Positions 11,370 through 23,109 of a stretch of DNA of 64,000 bases are shown here, piece by piece. Source of the DNA: Leucaena leucocephala (lineage: Eukaryota; Streptophyta; Magnoliopsida; Fabales; Fabaceae); the NCBI GenBank assembly GCA_037074615.1, contig CM073558.1:8370001-8434000 (forward strand), read 5' to 3'. How positions within the stretch are numbered: the stretch's first letter is position 1; every line of letters starts with the position of its first letter. The notes under the pieces were generated by a model, which saw only the letters and a program-made list of their open reading frames with translations, made no database searches and was not told the origin of the DNA. The translations under genes were made by a program, and so were the position numbers.

Positions 11370-11387
11370 TGAAGTTGTTATCGGGGA
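11370..11387 (+). other. E2 primer-binding site, tRNA-Asp type (decayed)
   Basis: TGAAGTTGTTATCGGGGA begins three bases after the LTR. Compared with TGGCGCCGTTGCCGGGGA it matches at 12 of 18 positions, and five of the six differences are C-to-T or G-to-A. Confidence 0.75.
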
Positions 11388-12064
11388 GCCTTACTGGTTA
11401 AGGTTTTCTAAGCAATTTGCTGGGCCTAAAAATCATAAAAAGTATATAGGTGTTTCAGTTTTTCTACGAATTTAGTGTTTTGTCTTGTTAAGTCACAACT
11501 AATTACCTTTCTAGTCATGACCAAAGTGCTTAAAATTGATTTCTTACTGTCTCTATGAACTCTAGTCATGACAAGAAACACATTTGGTCACAACCAAAAA
11601 TTTGTTTTCAACTCATTTTGCTCTTTGTTACATTTAGTCCTAACCGAGTGCTTTGTGGTCATAACCAAAAATATTTTTTATCAAGTTTTCTTCTCTGTTA
11701 TTTATAGTCCCAACCAAATTGACATTTAGTGCCAACTAAACATCAGTGTTTCAATCAGATTTACTTTCTGTGATTTTTAGTCACGACCCGAGTGACAATT
11801 GGTCGCAACCAGAAACTAAAAACTTCAAGCATTTGCTCTCTGTGATTTTTAGTCATAAATAGAGTGACATTTGGTCGTGACTAAAAATCCTCATTCAAAA
11901 ATTTTCCTCTATGTGGCTAATAGTCACGACGTGAAGTTCATTGTTGTCGAGATCTCTATTCTCTGTGATTCTTAGTCACGACCTGGTGACCTTTTAGTCG
12001 CTACTTGATTGTTTTAAACTGCAATTATTTGATCTAAATTTATGGAATTGCTATATTTGTGATA
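11388..12064 (+). repeat. E2 leader with GTCGCGAC-type motif cluster
   Basis: Untranslated leader. From about 11490 to 12015 it is built of loosely repeated units of roughly 80-110 bases. Each has CTCTGTGATTTTTAG, then an 8-mer related to GTCGCGAC, about 12-15 bases, TGACATTTG, and a second such 8-mer. The clearest pair is near 11780-11815. Decayed variants include GTCATGAC, GTCACAAC and GTCGCTAC. The same units occur at 27680-28080. Confidence 0.8.
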
Positions 12065-15000
12065 TGAAACATCCTACTTTTACCACCTCAGAGTACGTAT
12101 TCAGAAGCATATTTGGTTAGCGGAAACATTATATTAGCCCAAAAATTAAAATTTTAAAACTTACTTCTCAGGTACTGTTCATTTGATAATTTCCATATTT
12201 ACAGTCCAACTTTAAAAATTCATAACTAATTGTAGAAAAATCTTATGGAGGTGATCCAAATTTCTAATTGAATATATTTCATATTTATTTAATGGAAAAA
12301 TATAAATCTTGAAATTTACCTTGCCAATTGAAACAGTTAAACCATTACTTTTTACTATTCATATGGAAAATTCTGGAAATTTCAGATTCTATCTCTTAAT
12401 TTTGGAAATTCATTTCTCTTGATATACACATCCGAATGAAGCATATTACATATGAATTTACAGATATGGATGTTTATTACTTGCTCATAAAATTTAGTGA
12501 ATTAACTCATTCATTTACTAGGTCAAACTGAAGCCACAACAAAACTGCTCCAGGACCTACGTTTTTACCATTTTAGTTTCCTTTCTTTTATCTTCAATAA
12601 TTGTTCTAGCATGCATAAACCATTTATTTTGCCTTTCATACCTTCATATACATCAAGGGGTTATGTCATAACTCTTTCATACATTTTTTTTACATCTAAT
12701 GGCATATTACACAACATTACATACAAGACTAGTACACATGCATGCCATCACTTGTCTACTCTTCCTCTTCCATTCCTTAGCTCATGTTCCAAACATGATT
12801 CTTCCATCTTGAATAACCTATTATGGTTGGTTATGGAAGGGTAAGATTCTAGGTAATCTCAGTAGCAAACATTACCACTTAAACATGCAAGATCGATGCT
12901 AATGCATGATATGTAATTTCATTAAACTTTCTTTTATTAGTGACATGCCATCATGCTATATACTTTTGCATAAAAGTGCATGGCCATGGAAAACATAGTA
13001 TTCACAATACATTCAACATCATTTATCATGTCACAACATCATTCAAATATCATATACATGTCAACACATAAGCATACCACATCAAGCACATAAAGAGGTA
13101 AGTTCACTACCTTGCACTTAAGCTTTTCTCTTTATCTTTTGCACTTGCTCCCTAGCTTTCCAACCATGAAGCCTTTATGTTAATCACTTCCCAACATCTT
13201 CTTGAATGTTTCAAGGTCCTAAACACATTCATATTCATCACTTAATTCATTAGGACCCATAAACTCCAACAATGTTTAAGACTAACCTTGTTACACTCTT
13301 TATTATCATAACTTTCTCTAATCTTCACTAATCAACTTGGCTCTTGAACCAATTGATGTCTTGACTTTACCCTACACAATTTCATCTTTTGAATCCATTT
13401 ATGAGCTTAGAATCATGAAATTCTAGGTCCTTCATGGCCTGTTGTACAGAACCGAAACATATACACAATTTTTTCAAAAAATCTCATTTTGACTCTAATG
13501 CTCCCCATACTTGTTTCTCCACTTTATCCCAAGCAATTTTTCATTTTAAAACCATTGGAAGCATCAAAATTATGAAATTCCAATCACTGTTCATGTGAGT
13601 GAATAGTATAGAGAAGGATTTCAAAAACTACAATATTAGAATTCCAATGCTTCTAAGGCTCAAAACCTTTCCAATCCTACACAAAATCATCATATAAATT
13701 CAATGGAAGCATTAAATCATTGAAATTCCATTTCCTTCCATCATGAACAGTGCATACCGAACAGATTCAATCATGGCAAAGTCAAGAATATCAACTTGAT
13801 TGAACAACCAATTACTTAACTAGCTTGTTTAAGCTTCAATCATGTCTCTAACTTTAATTTCTTCTTTTCTCTTTCATCTAAGGTTTTTGGGAAGCACAAC
13901 ACCTTAGAGAAAACTCAACTTTTTCCCCATGAAAACCCTAAGTTCAAGCTCCCAAATCAAAGAAAAATAAGCTATGATAGATTGCTTACCTTTAATCTCT
14001 AGCTTGCTTGAACTTTGGTACCTTGAATCTTCTTTGTCTTGGCTTGAGTTTTCATTTTGTAAGACTTTCCCCAAGGGTTCTTGTGCTCACAGTTTTGGTT
14101 CATATTTGGAGGTATTTATAGCCAAAATCTATGGAAAATAATGGCCAAGATTAATTTGTACACTATTTGATCTAATGGCTCATATTTACTCTTGAATTTG
14201 ACTTTTTCAAAAAGAAGAATTATAACATCATCCATGACATCACTAAGGGACAACTCAAGGGGCTAGGTGGCAAAATTCTAATGGGGGAAGCTTCTGAAAA
14301 AATTCCAGTTCAATCCGGTATCAGTTTAGCCCGATTCCCTAAAAACTGGACTATTTTATAATTCTAACTTTTTAAATTCCATAATATAGTGTCTAACCTT
14401 AAATCTAGTATCTGGATTCTTCCTCCCATTGACATTATTTGATTAGGCCAAAACTTAATTACAGATCCCTTGGAAAATGACTAAAATGCCCTTGGTTCAC
14501 TGTCTTGCCTTGTATTAACCCTAAGGGCATAATTGTCATTTCACACCTCTTTGTACTGCCTTAGGGTATATAATGGGTCTAACTAATTATATTTATACTA
14601 TATTGGACATTTTTGGCCTATCCAAAATGACCAAAATGCCCTCCATCCTTCTTTGGCATAATTTGGCAACATATGGGCATTTTTATAATTTCACACTTTT
14701 CTGGGGTTGCTCTAGACTATGGCTTACTTAACTTTCCAACCACCTTATTAGGCCTCTTGGGACACCATTTGGTCTTTAAGATTGCTTAATTACCTTTATA
14801 GCATAAATCCCAAGGAACCTCTTCCAACAGTATTTATCGGGTATTTTATTTTACTGTAAATTCTATAATAAATTCTATATAATTGGTTTTTGGACTCTGT
14901 CAATTTTATAAATTCCTATATTAATTATAGGAATTTACTACAAAGTTTTATCTGATTCTGAGATCCAAAAAATACTGTAATAATTGTCCCTATTTTCAGA

Positions 15001-15389
15001 AATTTATATCAATTAATTGGGACCTCAAATCAAAATTCTGTGCTATGTTAAACTGATCAGAATAATTTTCTCCATTTACTGGGAAAATTTGGGACTAATA
15101 TAGTTTTGGGCATTTTTAGGCATTTTTTGGCTCATAATTATATTTTTGCCCCTAAACCTTTGATAAATTACATTTAAGTCCCTTAACTTTTGATAATTAT
15201 CACTTTTTGCCCAACTTTTATTTCTACTTTCATTTTTGGCCTTCAACCTTTTCTACTTTTTATTTTAGTCCCTCTCTTCCTTCAAGACTTATCTAACATT
15301 TATTACTCTTTCTGATCATTGTCATAATCATTTCCAAACCTCTTTCCACTATTAGTATTATACAAATAGGAAGCAATTAGGATATGACA
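12065..15389 (-). mobile_element. D2: solo D-family LTR in E2 leader
   Basis: 3325 bases, minus orientation, TGAAACATCC...GGATATGACA, flanked by TGATA at 12060-12064 and 15390-15394. On the minus strand it has TATAAATA (complement of 14113-14120) and the splice-donor-like AAAGGTAAGC (complement near 13981-13994). No internal retroelement genes are present, so it is a solo LTR. Several ACTGTTCAT-type motifs are seen (for example near 12175 and 13580). Confidence 0.9.
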
Positions 15390-15413
15390 TGATATATTTG
15401 ATATCCTGTATCA

Positions 15414-15921
15414 TTGTTGAGTATGATTTGTAAGAACAGAAGCTCTAAGTTTCTTCCTTTGGACAAAGAAATCAATAGAATATTTAGACAAATTAAGAAG
15501 GTTAAAATCTTAAATAAAGCTAGTGTCACATCTGTTGTTGAATTTAGTTCTTCTGGTGAATCTATTGCAGCTGAAACTAAATTTACTTCTGATGCTATCT
15601 TAGATAATCATTTTGTCATGGAGCATGTTAATGAAGGAGAAGCTCATACTCATAATTAGATTAATCAAAATGAGAAATATGGAGAGAATAACATAAATAA
15701 TAGAAGAGTGTGAGGAGCATAAAAGAACTCACTTCATCTAATGCAAACTTTGATCTTTTTCGCACTTGTCCTACTTCATATGTTAACTTTGAGCTAAAAG
15801 GTCCTTTATTAATAAACTTACCAAAGTTTTATGGATTGGCAAGTGAGGATCCTTTCAAGCATTTGAAGACTATGCAGTGGGTTTACTCATCCATGAAACC
15901 TGTAGGTGCTGACATAGATGC
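15414..15921 (+). pseudogene. E2 gag, N-terminal part
   Basis: Capsid polyprotein N-terminus. From the ATG at 15414 an 81-codon frame shows the Athila gag opening (SSKFLPLDKEINR then a basic stretch). After a stop and frame change, 15710-15921 continues with NFELKGPLLINLPKFYGL, SEDPFKHLKT and the start of the capsid helical region. D3 cuts it at 15921. The sequence at 20658 continues the same frame (GCTGTGCAGAG...), showing that the two halves were once joined. Confidence 0.8.
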
Positions 15922-17731
15922 TGTCATATCCCTAATTTTCTGACCTGATGTACCTGTACAGTTTATTTGCAATGGATATAAGATTCTTGGAATAAACTGT
16001 ATCAGATTGCGAAAAGAAAGGGAAGGATTAATAACTAAGGAAAGAATAGGGACCAAAATGCAAATTGAAAAGTTTGAAGACAAAAAGTTGAAGTAGAAAT
16101 AAAAGGAGGGACCTAAATGCAATTAATGAAAAGTTCAGGGACTAAAGTGCAATTATTCAAAAGTTAAGGGACCAAATATAAATATGAAAAAGTTGAGCCA
16201 AAATAGGCCAAAAATGCCAGGAATCAAATCAAACCCAAATTTTACTAGTAGATAGACAAAAATAATCCGGTCAGTTTAACGTAACACATAATTTTGATTT
16301 GAGGTCCCGATTAATTGATATAAATTTTTGAAATTAGAAGGAATTATTACAGTATTTTTTAGATCTCAGAATTAGATGAGACCTTATAAAAAATTCATAT
16401 ATTTAATATATGAATTTATAAAATTGAGAGAGTCAGAAAAGGAATCCTGTAGAAACTATACGAGATTTTACAGTGAAATAAAATACCCGATAAATAGGAT
16501 TGGGAGAGTTGTATTGTAAATTGGGCCATAAAGGCAATACAGGCAATAAGCCCATAATAAGGCCCAAATGGCGCCATCATGAGCCTATTAAGGTGACTGG
16601 ACAGTTATGTGGGCTAGAGACCAGAGCAATCCAGGAAAAGTGCGAAATTATGAAAATGCCCCTGGATACCCATACTGTACCAGTGATGGATGGAGGTCAT
16701 TTTGGTCATTATATACAGGCAAAAAATGTGGGACACAGTATAAATATGATTATATAGAGTCAATATATGCCCTGAGGCAGTGTAAAGAGGTGTGAAATGA
16801 AGATTTTGCCCTTAGAGTTAGTACAGTGCAGGAAAGGACACCAAGGGTATTTTGGCCATTTCCCAATGGATAGATGGTAGATAAATATTTAGTATATCAT
16901 TTTCAATGGTATGAGAAGCCTAGATATTGATTTTCAGGACATAATATATATCCTGGTATATTATAAAAAAATTCAGAACAGAAAACAGTCCGATTGTTGT
17001 GAAACTGCTCCGATTGGTACCGGATTGGATTGGAATTTTTCTAGAACATTCTTTACATGGTCAGAACGCCACCTAATCCTCTTAGGTGTCCCATGAGCTG
17101 TCCCACATGATGTCATAATTATTCTTTTATGAAAAAATTAAATCCAAGATTAAATGTGAGCCTTTAGATCAAATAGTAACCAAATCAATCTTGACCATCC
17201 ATTTCAACCCAAATTTCTCTATAAATAACCCCTATTCAGATCACTTCGGCATGCATGGTGAACCATGGGGAAACTCTTGCAAAATTTCCATTCAACAAAG
17301 AAAGAAGCAACCAAAGTGAAGTAACAAGCAAGGTAATCATCTCCCTTGATTTTGAGCTTTGTTCTAGCAAGTTAGCTCATGGTTTTGAGGGGTTTTTGTG
17401 CTCTATTTCCCTTATGGTTGCTGATGGAAGTGTTGTTCATATATGGTTAAAATATGAGTTTTTTGTTATGAATAGTTTAGACAAGCTTAAACAAGCTAGA
17501 ATCAAGTGGTATAAGCTTGGGAATTCAAGTATGTTTGGATGTAGGGTTTTGTGTTCTTGCTGGTACTGTATGTAGTACTGTTCTTATGATGTAATTTCAT
17601 GATTTTGATGCTTCCAATGAGTTTAAAATGGAAAATTGTGTGGGGATAAAGTAGGAGAACAAGTATTGGAAGCATTGGAATCAAAATGTGAATTTTTGGA
17701 ACAAGGGACATCCATTTCGGTTTGGTACTGT

Positions 17732-19727
17732 TGTAAGGAATTGGAAGACACGCAGCGGAAATAAACTTTAAAATTTTTCCATTCCTTGCCAGGATCTGCC
17801 GTATGTGTTTAAGTCAAGTGGAAAGAATCATTACCCTTAGTGTTGCTCAGCGAATTTCACAGCTTCTCTACGTGGGTGGTGATCTCTTTCTGATCGCAAG
17901 AAATCGACGGAGTGTTCCTCAGCGACCTTTACAGATTCTCTCCGCGGACGGTGGTCTCTTTCCGATCACAAGAAGTCGACGCCTCAGGTCGGCTTCCTCT
18001 ACTGGTATCCACACGAACAGCGTTCCAACCACGAACGACGTGCTAGCGTCTCCTGTCCCTCCAAGGCTTTCACAAGTCTCCGTCTCTCTTTCGGCAGTTT
18101 CTTGTCTGCTAACCTTTTGCAGATTCCGTTCGGCCTTTTTGTGTTCTGTGTTATTTTCAAACGTAGCTCCTCCAATCAGATATAGAGGATGCTATGCGTT
18201 TTTACACTTGACCTAATTGGATTTTGGAGTTAATCTTATATTAATTCCGAATTGATACAATATCATATATTGTATAATTTTATAAGAAACTAATTAAATA
18301 AAATAATATTAAATCCGTCCCACAGATTTAATTACTTATTTATTTAACTTTAAATAAAGATGAGACTGAGTTATATTTGATTTATTCCCATAAATCAAAT
18401 TTGAGATATCCTATCAATTTAAATTTCGAATTTCAAACGTGATAGAGATTTAATTTATCCTTATAAATTAAATCTTATAAATATCTCTTATATGAGATAT
18501 CCTATCAATTTGAATTTCGAATTTCAAACGTGATAGAGATTTAATTTATCCTTATAAATTAAATCTTATAAATATCTCTTATATGAGATATCCTATCAAT
18601 TTGAATTTCGAATTTCAAACGTGATAGAGATTTAATTTATCCTTATAAATTAAATCTTATAAATATCTCTTATATGAGATATCCTATCAATTTGAATTTC
18701 GAATTCAAACGTGATAGGGATTTAATTTATCCTTATAAATTAAATCTCATATATACATATAATGTATATATACGAATTTATATATATATATAAGAATATA
18801 AATATAAATAAATATATATACATCTATCCTGGATCATTTATTGAATCTGGACATGGATTAGATTCAATGAATCTGGATATTATAGCTCGTGTTGGGCTAT
18901 TTTGTGTGCGACCCTGTAGGCCCATATGAAGTTGGCAGTGGGCCATTTGCTATACTAGCCCACAAGTCACAAGCGGTCTCTAGCAAGACATAACGACTAC
19001 CCAAATCATATGAGGATCGATAAACGATGTAACCTTTTATACAACCATATCATGTCCCTTCTGTCACGCGATATTTTGGTCATGGATGAGGCATGGATAA
19101 TGTCATCCTCCTATTCCTGACAGTTAATTTCTCGATCCCTGAGTAGTCTGACTATAGAAATGGAATTACCTTTCCATTACAGTATAGCCATACATTTCTC
19201 AGACTCACTCATCGAGGGGCCCAGTAATATCTCTCTATGAATGTGAGGGACAAATTCCATCTTGACCATTCACATTTCTCCGCATGAAAAACCACTAAGG
19301 CCGAACATAGTCTTTATGATCACTCAGTCAAAAGTGACTTTTGACTAGGTCAAAGCTGAGCGTTTTGTCATGTAGGAATCCATGATGATTTCAGGTCAAA
19401 GGGCGTATTGACATGGTTTGTATATGAGAGAAGCTTATGACGTTACCCATGCAGTTCTCTCATAGCGGGTCGGTCCAGCACCTTGTACTCTTACATGTGC
19501 TTATGACTTTGATTTATATCTCTATACATCTTCAAAGTCATACTGGTCTTATTTCATCTGTGCTCCCGCATAGATGATCGACCAGGGATATTTAGGATAA
19601 TATCATGAATTATCCAAGGATGGTCATCATAGTAAACATGCAAATAATATGATAACTCAATTAATAAATTCATAAATCAATAATGTTCATAAGACAATGA
19701 TTGGCCCCTAGGGCACGATTTCCAATA
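17732..19727 (-). mobile_element. F1: F-family LTR inside D3
   Basis: Reverse complement of F2 (37353-39134). On the minus strand it starts TATTGGAAATCGTGCC and ends TTCCTTACA. About 2.0 kb against 1.78 kb for F2. The extra length is mostly extra copies of a 91-base tandem unit. Flanking 5-mers (ACTGT and GATAA) do not match, and the host D3 lacks sequence here, so the insertion was followed or accompanied by deletion. No retroelement genes inside; the GC-richer 137-codon frame at 17803-18216 is judged spurious. Confidence 0.8.
18405..18749. repeat. 91-bp tandem repeat, about 3.8 copies, in F1
   Basis: Units start with GATATCCTATCAATTT at 18405, 18496, 18587 and 18678, exactly 91 bases apart, and differ by only a few bases. 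F2 has about two units of the same sequence (38325-38500, reverse strand). The near identity of the four copies suggests recent expansion within an old LTR. Confidence 0.9.
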
Positions 19728-20657
19728 GATAACATGCTAAGCATACAATTATTCATGCATGATATTATAGTTTGCGTAACTTGCTATTGGGATTTCTATG
19801 AAATCTCATTCCTTCCATATGCACACCTATTTTTTAGGTGCTAGATCCTCTCAAGGGAAGAGAGTAAATGTTTATGATTAAGTTTGTATAATAATTTATA
19901 TGACTCACATGACACTATGGGATGATATGCTAGCATGCATGGTGTATGTTTCTGTAACTCTGTTATGAGGCCGTGGTGATGTGACGATGATTTTGATGTG
20001 TAACTCAATGAGTTTTAGTCTGAAATTTGGTGTGAGGGCATCTAAGATATAGAGATTTAAATTGACACCAAGAACTACTTAATTGGATAAGTATCCGAAT
20101 TGTTATGATTTTCCAAAGTTGGAAGTAAGATGTGGAATTGAGATAAAATGAGTGCTGAGAGATAGTGACGTTCACGCAATGATTTCATATATCACATGAA
20201 CAAGTCTTTCTATGAAATTTTATGACCTTAAATAGGACATCTAGATATTCAAATCCATAGGTAATACAGTTCATTTGGATAAGTAACCAAAGAGAAATGA
20301 ATCTTTAAAGTTAAGGCAAAGAGACTGGAACTTCCAGATTTTACCAAATGAACAGTAATGTTTAACCAATAAACTGATTTCATGTGAACAAGATAACCTC
20401 AATTTCATATTTTCCCTCAAAAATTTATGAAATAGCTTTCATTAGAAATTTGAACCACATTATTTTGATTTTTCTACAATTAATTATGAATTTTCAAAGT
20501 AGGGTACATGTTCTGGAATTACCAAATGAACAGTAATAGTGAACAGTATCCGAGAGCAAATCTTTTAAAAATGGATGTTTTCAAAACAAATGATCATATA
20601 ATTGGTTCCAATCACTTATAATGGAGTATAATTGAGGTTAAAAGTAATGATGTGACA

Positions 20658-22040
20658 TGCTGTGCAGAGACAAGTATTCCATTTTACACTTGAAGTAAAG
20701 GCAAATGAATGGTTTTATATGCTGCCACATCATACACCTCAAGCCTTGGACTCTTGGAATACTTGAGGACTGCCTTCTTATAGAGATACTTCCCTACTTC
20801 CAACACAAAACAGTATGATCAAGAGTCTTTCCATGAGTTTTGGGGAAGGTTTCAAGAGCTGCTAGCTAGATGTCCATATTATCAGGTGCCATATGAATAT
20901 TTGGTATAGTATTTTCATTCAAGATTGCGCTATGTATGCAGAAAGAATTTGGATGTAGTTGCTGGAGGTTCCATTGATGATTTAAATCCAGATGAAGCAT
21001 GTAACTTGATTGAGAAGATAGCAAGCAATGGCCAGTAATATGGGGGCTATGATGCTAGGCAAGTCCATAAATTTTCTGCAATGCCTTATAAAGATTACAG
21101 TAGCTTGTCTTCTCAAGTTACTACCATAATTGCTCAGATCAATAATCTAGCTGCTTAGCTGAGCAATTCACATGTTCAAAGCTTATACTCTCAAGCTCTT
21201 GTTGCTCCCAGTTGCCAACTTTGTTATTCTCCTATGCATACCACTGTTAATTGTCCTACACACTGTGAAGATATATTAGCTATCTCTTAAGCCAAACAAA
21301 ACTAATATCCATAAAGAAATCCATACTCTAAGATATATAATGAAGGATGGAGGGATCATCCCAATTTTAGATAGAGAGATGGAGGTAGAGACAAGAATTA
21401 TGGGCATATCAGATTTAATAATGATAGACAAATGACTGAATCTTCTAGAGCTATGGAAGTCCCTTCTGCTATAAAGAATGATATAATAGCTAAAATAATC
21501 AAGAGCATTAATGTGATGAATTCAAATATTAATTCCATAAATACAAACTTTAGCTCTAACTTCAAGGAATTGAGATCTACTGTGGAGAACAACAAAGCAA
21601 TGACAGAGTCCAAATTTGTTGCCTTGGAAAGTAAAATAGAATAATGGGAAACAAAAGCTAGAAACATGAATAACTATGTATCACAGCTAGCAAATTCAGA
21701 GAGTGATGTTCAGGATAGAATTGGTGGAAGTTTACCTTCAAACACATTTATTAATCCCAAACCAGTAAATGCTATAAGCTTGAGAAGTGGAAAAATAGTT
21801 GGGAAAGTATATACAAAAGATAAGGATAAGGAAACAAATAGGAAGCAAAACAGATCTATAACTAAAGAGTTTATTAGAGAAAAACCTTCACTTATGCTAG
21901 AATCAAAAAGTAGCAAAGAGAAGGAGATATTGCTGCAGGAAAATGAGCAAACTACATTGAAAGATGCTATACAACCACCTGTTATGCATGAAGCAGTTGC
22001 TAGTTCTATCAATACAAGTAAGGAATCAGACAAAAACTAG
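20658..22040 (+). pseudogene. E2 gag, C-terminal part
   Basis: Continuation of gag after D3: capsid motifs EWFYMLPHHTPQALDSW, then YDQESFHEFWGRFQELLARC, AAGGSIDDLNPDEA-like VAGGSIDD and LIEKIASN. Next comes a glutamine- and serine-rich spacer with decayed cysteines (about 21200-21300), a coiled-coil-like stretch (21432-21644, repeated N/S/I/M heptads), and the closing signature GSLPSNTFINPKPVNAISLRSGK with a basic tail (21666-22040). Multiple stops and at least two frame changes. It forms the particle shell in an intact element. Confidence 0.85.
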
Positions 22041-22129
22041 AATCAAAAGGAGTATAAAGATGCATAATAGAAGGATATAGAGGTAAGTATTAAACACCTA
22101 CCTTTTCCTAATGCATATATGTGCCCAAA

Positions 22130-22790
22130 GAAGGTTTTAAAGGATAAATAGAAACAAGACATTTTGCATCTATTGGGTAAATTGGAAGTTAATGTACCAC
22201 TTATAAATTTGATTAGAAGTATACCTAAGTATGAAAAATTCATAAAAAAAACTTTGCACTAATAAAAGAATATGTAAACCAAATAAAACGGTTCTAGTAG
22301 GATCTAGTGTGTCAGCTTTATTTAAGCCATAACTTCTTATTAAATGTGATGATTCAGGTTCCTTTACAATCCCAATCATCATTGATAGATTTCAGTGTGC
22401 TAGTGCTCTGTTAGATCATGGTGCAGCCATTAATGTAATGCCAACCTCCATTTATATATCATTAGGAATTAACATAGGCTCACTCAAGGGAACCTCTATG
22501 ATAGTTCAACTTGTTGATTGAACCACTAAGAAACCTGAGGGACTTCTAGAGGACATACTAGTGAAGGTCAAAGATTTGATTATACCTGTAGATTTTTATG
22601 TCTTGGATATGTCACATGAGTCAAATTTAGAAGGGCCTATTATCTTGTGTAAGCTATTCCTTAGAACGACCAACATTATGATAAGTATGAAAAATGGGAG
22701 TCTCACAATGGAAGTGGGTGATAATGTCATAACTTTTAATGTCTAGGAAGTAATAAGATATCCATTTAAAGATTACCCACTGTTAGGCTT
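22130..22790 (+). pseudogene. E2 aspartic protease region
   Basis: A linker with LGKLEVNVPLINLIRSIPKY-like sequence leads to CDDSGSFTIPIII and the active site LLDHGAAINVMP near 22420 (family form DLGA; the Leu is changed to His). The C-terminal half, 22561-22746, carries VDFYVLDM and a decayed ILGRPFL (ILCKLFL). Stops at about 22520 and 22744 interrupt it. It is collinear with E1 4132-4964 and would release gag and pol proteins if intact. Confidence 0.85.
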
Positions 22791-23109
22791 AAGTACAATT
22801 GATACATACATTGAAAAAGTTAAAGAGGAACATGAATTGCTGCTGCTGCAAAATTCTGATAAAGCTGAATGTGACTTGCTTGAATATGAAATTTCTTCTT
22901 CTATATTTTCTTTGGATAGTAGTGGTGATATGTCAAGTATTAACCATATTTTAGTTGATAGCTTACTTTCCACCCTATAATCTTTTTCTTTATCTGTTGC
23001 TGACTTTTTGAATAAAGGATTTGGAGAGAACCAACAGGATAAAATTACAGGAGAAATCATAGTTGCTGGAACTCTCATTATAGGAACATAACTGGATAAC
23101 ATAGAACCT

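Larger units (their letters stand above)
15922..20657 (+). mobile_element. D3: solo D-family LTR in E2 gag, carrying F1
   Basis: Starts TGTCATATCC at 15922 and ends near GATGTGACA at 20657. TATAAATA is at 17220-17227. Minus F1 (17732-19727) it is about 2.7 kb. Relative to D6, several hundred bases are missing around the F1 junction. The left flank is GATGC. The right flank starts TGCTG, so the duplication is imperfect or partly deleted. The gag frame nevertheless continues across the insertion. Confidence 0.8.

Noticed and set aside
15414..15659. 81-codon frame considered as an independent host gene
   Set aside because: Position after the leader and motifs fit the Athila gag N-terminus, and the following frame continues gag.
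17803..18216. 137-codon open frame, GC-richer than its surroundings
   Set aside because: It lies antisense within the F1 LTR, has no domain-like content, and the equivalent F2 region does not preserve the frame.
18405..18749. Regular direct repeats considered as a CRISPR array
   Set aside because: Units are contiguous 91-base repeats without spacers, inside a plant LTR.
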